This document shows, piece by piece, positions 55,733 through 64,000 of a stretch of DNA of 64,000 bases. The position numbers and the translations under genes were made by a program. Below the pieces are notes generated by a model. That model was given only the letters and a program-made list of their open reading frames with translations. It made no database searches and was not told the DNA's origin. Each line of letters starts with the position of its first letter. The first letter of the stretch is position 1. The DNA comes from Earliella scabrosa (lineage: Eukaryota; Basidiomycota; Agaricomycetes; Polyporales; Polyporaceae): positions 434,001 to 498,000 of the forward strand of contig JABYQQ010000001.1 in assembly GCA_022605405.1 (NCBI GenBank), given 5' to 3'.

Positions 55733-58700
55733 TCACCGGATCCGCCACCCTCCATCGCCCTTCCTGCTGACTTTCCCCACTCCACCAAACCCTTCCCGGA
55801 CTACGAGCCACAGCGCAGTGCTCGACACGACGTCCTTGATCTCCTCCGCCGTCAGGATCAGACCATCCTGGCTATGTCCGTTGCCATGGCCCGCGCCCTG
55901 TCCCCCGCCCTGGTTCTCCTTCGCGCCCCCAAAGAGGCTCTTCATCGCGCTGCCGCCCGCCTTCCCGTTGCCCGCGCCATTCCCGTGCGCGTTCGCGGTC
56001 CCAGGGCGCTCGTCAAACGTCGCGGGGCGCGCGACACCCGCAGGCGTGATGATCCGCTTCCGCACGTTCACCCGCTCGACCTCGATGTCCGGCAGCGGGA
56101 ACGGCACTTTGAGCAGCGCGACAACTTTGGGGTGGTGCGGCGTCGGCACCACGCCCGCGATCTTGACCTTAACCGTGCCCGATTTGGACTGGCCGTGCGC
56201 CCCCCCGGCCTCGCCCGCGGGCGGCAGGCGCGACGCGGACAGCTTGCGGATGACGAGCGTGCACGTCCACGGCGTCTCCGAGTCCTCCGGGTCGCTCTCG
56301 TTCCCGTCGTCCTCCGCGGTCGTCGACGGGCTCGCCTTGTGCTCCTCGTCCGACCCCGCGGTCGTCACGCTCTTGCCCCCAGGCGAACCCGACCTGCGCG
56401 AGTCCATCGAGCGGCGGCCCCGCAGCTCGCCCCCGCCCGCAGATGCTGACTGGCGCTTCTGCTTCTTGGTGATCGGAGCGTCCTCGATGACAACCTGCGG
56501 TGGCTGGTGAAGCGACGTCGTCGACTGTGCGGCCGAGGACGTCGCGAGACTGTGTCGCTTCGAGCGCGCGCCCTCGTCCATCGTGCTGTCCCTCCGGCTC
56601 TTGCGTTTCTTGCCGCTCCGGCTCCATTCGAACCGGACCTCGACGAGGCTCTCTACCGGGGTTTGGTGAATAAGGCTGCTGCGTGCCTGAAACTTGTCCT
56701 TCATGCCGCTCAGCAGGTTGTCGGGGCTGCCCTTCAGCCACTTCCGGACGATCCACACATACTTCGTCGGGCGTCCCCGTGGCGGGTAAGTCGGCGAGCT
56801 GAGAGTTGGCTGGATGCCAAGTACCGGTGGTTGCAGGTAGACGTTCTCCCGGGCTGATGGAGGCGGCTCTGATCCAGATGCGGCGGGAGAGTGACCTGAC
56901 ACATTAAGGTTCCCTCCGAGAAGCAAGGACGAACGGCGAGCCGCGCGAGTGTTCTCGGGGGTAGGGGTGGCGGCAGAGGGTAATGGTGTCGTGGGTTGTT
57001 GCGGCGAGGGCGGTTCGGCGGTGATTGGTGGGATAGGCGTAGTTGGGAATGTAGGTGAGCTGACTGGGGAGTCGCCGCGACGCTTGAATAGCTTGCCAAA
57101 CAGCTTCTTCGCGCCGGGGGTATTCCTGGGCGTGCTTGGTGTAGCAGGCGTCCCCGGAATAGGCGTGAGGTGTGCAGGTGTCGCAGGGGCAGGGGTGTGC
57201 GGCAACTCATCAGAAGTCAGGGAGAGCGCCGAAGAAGTAGGCGTGTGAGCGCCATGGGAGAGGTCGGTGCTTCTGCGGGGCGTGCTCTCGTCAGGGAGAG
57301 AAGTCGATGCCATGTTAGGTGAGTGTCCTGGGAGCGGTGCGGGGATGCCGCCTTCGCCCCACACCTCGATGGGTTCGAGGACAGCTAGGCCAATGACCTC
57401 CAGGCCTCGCTTCTGGAACTTCGCGACTTTGGCATCTGTTCCGGCATCCACGATGGTGTTGGTGAGCACGCTGTGAGCTTGGAGGTTGTATAGTGGAATG
57501 ATCATGCGGCGGCCGGAAGATGTCGTCGAGGTAGACGTGACAGATGAGAACGAAGTCGAAGAGTAGGAGGAATACATTGAGACGTCTGAGCGGTTGGAGC
57601 TTGTGCGCGTGAGCTGAACGTCGGAGGCGCCATCGTCTGTTTCTGCAGCGATAGAGGAGTCTCGAGAACGACCACCGGTAGATCGATTGTTATCACGGCT
57701 GCTGGGTGGCACGAGTTGTACTTGCAGATTGAGAGGATGGTTTGTTTTCGAGGGAGGTGGCCGTACAACGATGAAAGACTGGGGAGGCATTTGTGAGTAT
57801 GGATGATCGGCGAAGTCGCAATCGGATGGATGGACGTTTGCGAACCAAGATCCTTTCTATACACGAGTAGCCCTGCAGCGCAGTTCGCATATTGCATTCA
57901 ATGGGTCACCGAAGTTCTCCCAAGGACACTGCGCAGTTCGCCACCGCGCAACTGCGCAATGGCGAACTGGCCTGCATCTCCTTCCAGTTGACAACGTCAA
58001 GGCCGCACGCTCAAGATCGACAACGCTTAGGCGCTGAAGTCTGATGTGGGCATTACGCTGCGCGCGGCGTAGTCGGTGAACAGTCGTAGCCCCAACACAT
58101 TTCGTCCTGCTGAGACCTCATCACCGCAGTGTGGACCTGCCCGCAGTGCATCCCCATTGGGCGCAGGCCACAAGATAATCTGGTCAAAAGAACATATGCC
58201 GGAAACGGGCACCGAAGCGCACGCACAGCAGGAACACTCAGAGCAGATGCGATCTGCCGTCCTGAATGAGGCGCTTGTGCGGCATGTCATAGCATACCAT
58301 CGAGCGCGGTCAGGGTAGACTCAAACGCACTACATACTCCCAGCGCTGATGGACCGGAAAGGAACGGAGTGGTATGAAAGGCGTGGAAAGGCAAACGAGC
58401 CACGTCCTCCATACCACCCGCGGAAACTCGTAAGGCCCTCCCCGAGGCTCGTGGATGTTGCAGGCGGGGCAAGGGTGTAACATAGCACGCCAAGGAGCGC
58501 GAATACGCAATCCAACTGACGTGCGATGCACCCTACAACCATAATGGACTTAGGATGGCGTCCGTTCGTGTAACGCGTCGTGAACGCCTGGAGGGGACCA
58601 ATGACAGTTCGCGTCACAGATCAATATCATACGACGTCGTACAGGCGCATCCGCTGCCGGGCGGCCACTCGGGGAGGCATGCAGAGGGAAGAGCAAGGGG

Positions 58701-59142
58701 TGTCTTGACTAGCTTTGCGAGGAATGCGAGGATCCGCGAGTTGCAAGCCTCCTGAGAGAGTGCATGGCCTGCAATGAGAGCGAGTCGTCACGGCATACAC
58801 CATGTGTTGCGACCCTATTCCCACCGGCGTATGACTGTTTGCAGCGTTGCCGTGGCCCATCCACCATCGCTATGCTTGACCGGAGAACCCGTGCCAACCC
58901 GAAGCCAAAGAAAAGTCGAAGACCACGCGAGAGAGTCGCGTGCGACGGCGACGAAGAAGGAGACACACCTCGTTTGTCCGGTCTTTCTTCTTCTTGACTC
59001 CGTGCTCGTCGACGGTCATGTCCTCGTCGTCCTTAGCGATGGGTGACTGGGTCAGTTGTCTGTCTTCGTCCGCGGTTGGCGGGGACTTGTCGTTGCTAAT
59101 ATGGAGGGCTGAGGGGAGGAAGGAGGAAATCGAGGAGAGCAT
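55733..59142 (-). CDS. Conserved Ser/Pro-rich protein of unknown function, with a 1.19-kb intron
   Basis: Two exons, 58969-59142 (58 codons, MLSSISSFLPSALHI ... HGVKKKKDRTNE) and 55733-57778 (682 codons, beginning SFIVVRPPPSKTNHPLNLQVQ), join in phase 0 to give 739 aa. Exon 2 includes MIIPLYNLQAHSVLTNTIVDAGTDAKVAKF, EVIGLAVLEPIEVW, a Pro/Thr/Ser-rich middle with KKLFGKLFKRRG, KYVWIVRKWLKG, VEVRFEWSRSGKKRK, and a C-terminal conserved block WTCTLVIRKL, KVKIAGVVPTPHHPKVVALLKVPFPLPDIEV and GLILTAEEIKDVVSSTALWLVVREGFGG. No known domain recognised. A start at 57790 inside exon 2 would be possible without exon 1, but the SFIVVRPPPSK segment fits a spliced N-terminus better. Confidence 0.75.
57779..58968 (-). 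other. Exceptionally long intron (1190 nt)
   Basis: About 20 times the usual intron size in this window. It contains a hairpin near 57927-57971 (CAGTTCGCCA ... TGGCGAACTG) and no convincing exon or nested gene. Confidence 0.55.
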
Positions 59143-61254
59143 CGGAATCAGATGAGATGGAGGTAGTTGTAAGGACTGCTGAGAGCTTGCCGCTCACTCG
59201 GAGTCGTCCATTTCCACTGCGTCATATGCGCGTCTATCCCATTACCCAATCGCCTTTACGCATCCTTGTCCTCCTCGCCTCTCCTCCCGAGTCTCGCGCG
59301 ACGCCTTCTCACATCCCTTCGAGCGCGCGAACTCTCAGCCTCGTGTAGCTGCTCATCCACGCATAGACCGCAAATGTCACGCAACTTACCTCTGGTCCTG
59401 TTTATTTACTTATCAGATCGAGGACGACGCTCACGACTTAGCGCTTCAAGGTGCGCGCAAGCACCTCGGCAGACCGGGTGTGCACACCCAAATTTTCCCT
59501 CCCGACGGCCGTTGCGCTTCCGGGCTTGATCACCACCACAGGCCACATCCAGAAACAGAAACCTTTGCATATTCGTTCGGTGCATGATCGCCTCACACGC
59601 TTGTGTCATCACCGCTCGAGTGTCCCGGAGCGCTCACCGTCACGATCAGTCCACCCACCATGGCCCATTGCGGTCTCTTCCTGTAACCTGTTGCAATCCC
59701 CCAGAGCGGACGTCGCACCGAGAAAATTTGGATGAAGATGTGATTTCGAAGGCAACCGGCGTCGCGCCCGGCGGCGAAGAACCGCAACGCCGCAACCACG
59801 TCGGCGGGCGCAACAAGCTCGCGTGCCACCGCCAAGAGGGGATCTGATCGCGGCGGAAGAACCCTGGCCATCTCGCATTCGCCGGCGCAATACGTACTCG
59901 CCGTTGGGAGACGCATCCGGCCACGTCGACGACACGAGTACGTGAGGTCCCAGTCCCGAGCGTTTGGATCATCATCTTACAAGCCACGACAAGCCCACTG
60001 CGCCTGTCAATGTCGAGCTTCAGCCTTCAGCGTTTGAGACCCCGCCTTCGAGTCAGAACTAGTCAGCACGCCGCACAGTCCGAACTCCAGCCACCGCAAG
60101 AAATGCGTGTCCGTGACTCTGCAAGTTTTGGCCTGCGTGGTGGGGACTTTTGGCCGCCGGTATAGCCAATAATCCTGATGCCTCCAGAGTCCTGAACTCC
60201 CGGTCTATCAGACCGCCGATGTACTACGCACATCCGCCGCCACTCATAGAACAACCCCAGTAAAATGGCCCACTATACCAGGAATTGGCAACGACTCGGA
60301 AACATTGCATCCGCCTCCCGTCCCCGCCGGCAAAAGCGGACGAAGGCAGCGGTGTCGATCCGATCTATCCCGACATGGATATGTAGTCGGGCCTCGGGTG
60401 GCACAGGGAATCAGATGCACCTATCCTATGTGGGTCACACCCGGGATCCCGAGTGGGTCGGAGGGATGGCAAGATTGCAGCCTGCAGGCAATCCGCCGCT
60501 CGACGATTTGAATTTTGGGGTTCCACACAGCCACAGCTGCACCTTATAGGAAGTGGTTAGCATTCGACGCTTACTCGGCGAAAGCCCCTATCTTAGCGGC
60601 TAGCAGATCGGATCCCATACTTCAGGTTTGTCAGGCGGCATGACACACCCTCGGCGACGTTCGATGCATACTACGTAGGCACAGACCATGTAGGTATCTG
60701 AGTACAGGTACATAGGCTTGAGGCGGCGGATGTCGCCGCTTGTCGGTGCCGTAAATTTGATGTTGGTGTTCAGTATCGAGGCGGCCAAGAATGGCACAGC
60801 GCACAGCGTCCTCGGCTCGGAGTCTCCCTCCGAACGCCCGGGTACTTTCTGTCCTATTCATAGGGTCTCAGGCTGGGTCCAGCCCGGACCCGCTGGTCGA
60901 CGGGTGCAATCAGGCTGTGAGCCCGGACGCGGGGTATCCGCAACGACTGTTGTCCGGTCCGGGCAAAGACTCCGTGTGCCGGAAACATACTAGGGATGCT
61001 CATGGCAACACCGATAGCATCTGAACTCGGGACCACCAGCGAGTGTACATGTCACGCCGGTTACTACATAGGCGAAGTCGCTGCTGCAACTCGGTCTCTG
61101 CCCGCCGAGTCATTCCACATACAAATCCGTCATACGCGGTGAGAGAGGGGCATGGACTCGGTCCGCCAAGGGTTCATTTCCATCGGCCGCAAGACCTCCT
61201 CGAGTCGGATGCGAGTAGAGCGCGGAATACTGCTTAGGTGGTACAATGCTGGAT
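59143..61254. other. Intergenic, about 2.1 kb
   Basis: Overlapping 60-113-codon ORFs on both strands, none with a motif. No tRNA or repeat recognised. Confidence 0.35.
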
Positions 61255-63271
61255 TTAAAACGGGGGGCGCGCCCACCGAGGCAGACCGGCGAACGCGCCG
61301 GTAGCCACGGTTGGCAGGGACATTCCTGGGCAGGGACGAGTTTCGATGGCTTGAAGAGGACGAGAGGTCCTCACCAGGGCCGCTAGGGATGGCCGCGTAA
61401 CGGTTGGAAGAGGTCCAAGACTAGAAGCCCAGTAAGCATCCAATCGTTGAACCAACACGGAGCGGGAACAAACCTCGTCCTCACGCTGCTCGGGCTCTTC
61501 GCGCAGTCCGTGGTAGCGCCAGTTGGGCCGGAACCTTCGGATATGCCAGTCGGACAGGACCAGGGTGGACGCGGGATTCCACCGACAGCGGGCGAATGCC
61601 AGCGTGACGGTGTACAGGCGCCATTCATCCTTACGGACGACGTTGATCTCGAATACCTTTGTGAGCTTCGGCCACGCGAGTATATGGTCGGCCGGGCATT
61701 GGTGCTCATCGCTCCGGCGCGACCTCACGTTCGCCCATAGCGGACCGGGCTGTTCGTCACCTGCACCGTGGGCAACGCATCGTCCGATATTGACTTGAAC
61801 GCGTGTCAGAACGTGTCTCGTTGGCTGTGGTGTCCGCAAGGTGATTGTGATGGCTGGGTCTCCGGTCCAGGGGAACTCCATGGCAGTTATATCAATGACC
61901 TTCACATCGTCTGCAATCCGCAGGGGTGCGGACCATCCGAGTGTGATGGGAACAGACGTAATGCTGTCGGTCTGCGTCGGCTGGAGGTGTTGAGCCAGGA
62001 GCACCTCTCGGAAGGTAGAGACATAGGACCCGCCACCTATTGGGTGGGAGTCGAATGTGACCATGCGAATCATGCTGCCCATACCGTAGACCTCGAGGCT
62101 AGGTTGTCGGCTGTGTCGAGTTGGATATAGAGTCAGGAACACGGCACTACCGTTTTTGACCCACGAGAGATACGCTAATAGCCGAGTCTGGTGTTTGAAG
62201 ACAGGAATGTGGGCTCGGATGCCATGCGGTGTGAGGGAGAAAGACATGAGCTCGTCTTTGTCACCCGGGCCGGGACTAGTGGGCTGTAAACGGCGAGATC
62301 AGAGGCAAGCATGCGGCTGAAATATCCCTGCTTACTTCGGCTGTCGCTTCGGCATGCTCTACTTCACGAGAGACCATGTACTTGATAGAGTTTGAGTAGC
62401 GGAAGTCAGCGGGCGATGTCGCGAAGAGACCGCTGAAGCCTGTATAAGGTTCGTCTGTCCCTATATCAATATTCCCCCACGCGAACAAAGTGGTGTCGGA
62501 CGACGTCTTCATGATCTCCTCCTGTAGACGCTGGAACGCCTTCCTTCCCTCTCCGTATAGGGTAGGCATGTTGATGTCGAACAGTCCAAGAAGGCAGTAA
62601 GCTTCGTCCTCCAACCGCGTCGTCCTTCGGTAAGCTGCCCACGACATGCGTTCCGCGATGCTCGTGCTCGCGGGACTGGCCTCGAGTCTGAGGACGGACA
62701 CAGGAACGTTCGTGACTTCCTCCAGTTCGTGGGCGAGGTCCGCCTTGGAACCTAGGACATCCCAAGTCTGTGAGAGGAAGATAACCATCCTGGGCGCGAT
62801 GAGCTCCTGCAGCGTCCACCCTCGGGTGTGCCACACGCTGCTCTCGAACGGAGAGGGTTCCGGGCGGCGGCGGCGGTTCCGCCGCATGGGCGACTGTTCC
62901 TCCAAGGCGCCCTCTGTGGGAACGTCTCTGAGGTACGCGTAGCAGATGTGGGCGAGGGAGTAGTAGCGAAACATGGAGTTGATCGCCTCAGAGAGCTCGG
63001 CGCTGCTCGTCTTGTCGATGCAGCAGGTGTCTGCCCACGCCCACTCATACCCATGTTGCTCCGCGAGCGCGCAGAACTGCGTGATCTTGTCGCACAGGTA
63101 GGATCGCGGGGCGTCTCCTGACGCAGTGCACCGCTCGTGGATTCGTTGGATGTCTTGGAAGGACTGCTCCTCTTCATCCCAACAGTGGGAGAGGATCGCG
63201 TAACCACCTGGGACTGTCTCGGGTGAGACGAAGTACTTCAGCTTGAATGTGCTGGTGTGTATGAGCCACAT
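61255..63271 (-). CDS. HET-domain protein
   Basis: Exons 62336-63271 and 61255-62283 give 654 aa. Start at MWLIHTSTFKLKYF, the usual beginning of basidiomycete HET proteins. HET domain in residues 20-200: GGYAILSHCWDEEEQSFQDI, KITQFCALAEQHGYEWAWADTCCIDK, LSEAINSMFRYYSLAHICYAYLRDV and WHTRGWTLQELIAP. Then LEDEAYCLLGLFDINMPTLYGEGRKAFQRLQEEI, which closes the region. The C-terminal half (about 340 aa) is poorly conserved. HET proteins trigger incompatibility-type cell death in ascomycetes; in basidiomycetes they are abundant and mostly uncharacterised. No NACHT or Goodbye partner is fused here. Confidence 0.93.
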
Positions 63272-63684
63272 GTCCGCAGCTGCCAAAGTCGATGAGTACG
63301 TATATCCACACTCACATTCGCGTAGAGGAGACACAGATACCTTAGATGATCGTTTTTCTGAGAGCCGGTTTACGATGGCACTAAGGAGGTACTTGAAAGC
63401 TGGGAACCGGAATGAGTATACGAGGTGACTGGTGGAAGGAATTGTCAGCACCCACTCTCAATGACGGTGTTACACAGGAAGATAGCCCTTCTGATGACCT
63501 GGGCTGTAGGATAGTTGAGAGCTTCAAGTTCAACAGGATCGCGCGATGCAGGGGACCTTGAGATGACTACCGTGATCCCCTCCAGGCTGGGATATTCATA
63601 AACTGCACGAGCACGATCTCGGAGAGTTCTGCTCTCACCTTCAGTCTCGCTCTACTTACTGCGCGTTGATCAACCTTGTTCGAC

Positions 63685-63979
63685 ATGAGAGTGTGGGTAG
63701 ACATGCCGATGTATCAATTCGAAGCGCTGCAGGCCGGCCATCTCTGGCCATCCTACTTCTCGGAGTGTGGACACAGGTGACATGTATGTACCTCATGATG
63801 GACGTGAGGCCGTCGGAAATACTGTCAAGTCATGCGGCCAGCCTAGTCCCTCGCCGTGGTCTCTGCGCGATATCAGACTCCGATTCACTGTAGACGTCGG
63901 CGATGACGAAGGTTATGAAGTAACACCCTCTTGGCGATTCAAACTTATAGGCCGTATACCGAGGCTGAAGGATCCATAA
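63685..63979 (+). CDS. Possible small gene of unknown function
   Basis: Two exons, 63685-63776 and 63847-63979, joined through a GTGACA...CCTAG intron of 70 nt, keep frame and give 74 aa: MRVWVDMPMYQFEALQAG ..., then SPSPWSLRDIRLRFTVDVG ... LIGRIPRLKDP. It is divergent from the HET gene, about 410 bp apart. No family recognised, and the donor is weak. It may be a fragment of a gene. Confidence 0.35.
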
Positions 63980-64000
63980 CTCACTGCTGGTCCAAAGGAA

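Noticed and set aside
59593..59987. Three overlapping ORFs of 107-113 codons on the minus strand
   Set aside because: Mutually overlapping frames in a GC-rich intergenic stretch without homology-like motifs or introns.
1..64000. CRISPR arrays, bacterial operons or riboswitches
   Set aside because: The window is eukaryotic nuclear DNA with spliceosomal introns; no regularly spaced direct repeats were seen.

Overview
The window comes from a filamentous basidiomycete, most likely an Agaricomycete. It is GC-rich, and nearly every gene is split by many 50-70 nt introns with GT(A/G)(A/C)GT donors and CAG/TAG acceptors. The protein families fit as well: DUF6533 and DUF6534 multi-pass membrane proteins, a basidiomycete-type HET protein, DUF6589, and a Ty1/copia element. 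All gene models were spliced by hand, with reading-frame phase checked across each intron where exons are listed. No species can be named from sequence alone.

Layout. 1-15.7 kb: translation factor eEF1B-beta (-), a deaminase-fold protein, a TPMT-family methyltransferase, an Old Yellow Enzyme homologue with altered active-site residues, a secreted/GPI-type protein, a Cdc20/Fizzy WD40 protein and a single-pass membrane protein with SPK/RTP repeats (all +). 15.8-21.8 kb: a complete 5.94 kb DNA transposon-like element with 126-bp identical terminal inverted repeats and a perfect 10-bp target-site duplication. It carries two convergent genes, a DUF6589 protein and a RecQ-type helicase. 23.6-29.5 kb: two DUF6533 membrane proteins flanking a secreted Pro/Ser/Ala-rich protein. 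29.8-34.6 kb: an intact copia LTR retrotransposon (-) with identical 258-bp LTRs and a 5-bp target-site duplication. 35.2-39.2 kb: CHO2, phosphatidylethanolamine N-methyltransferase (-, 15 exons). 40.2-42.6 kb: an MCT-type MFS transporter (-). 44.4-46.9 kb: an NHX-type Na+/H+ exchanger (-). 47.7-49.7 kb: a DUF6534 membrane protein (+). 50.3-55.0 kb: a tandem pair of MDR alcohol dehydrogenase/quinone reductase paralogues (+), with traces of a third copy and a MITE-like insertion. 55.7-59.1 kb: a Ser/Pro-rich protein (-) with an unusually long 1.19 kb intron. 61.3-63.3 kb: a HET-domain protein (-). 63.7-64.0 kb: a possible small gene (+).

How it fits together. The host genes are a mix of housekeeping (eEF1B, CHO2, NHX, Cdc20-like) and lineage-specific membrane or secreted genes, with no evident shared pathway. 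The most unusual system is the DUF6589 + RecQ element. Both genes are read inward from the duplicated terminal repeats, so they probably share duplicated promoter sequence, and their stop codons lie only 7 bp apart. The layout recalls MuDR-type autonomous transposons, but with a DUF6589 protein and a helicase in place of known Mutator genes.
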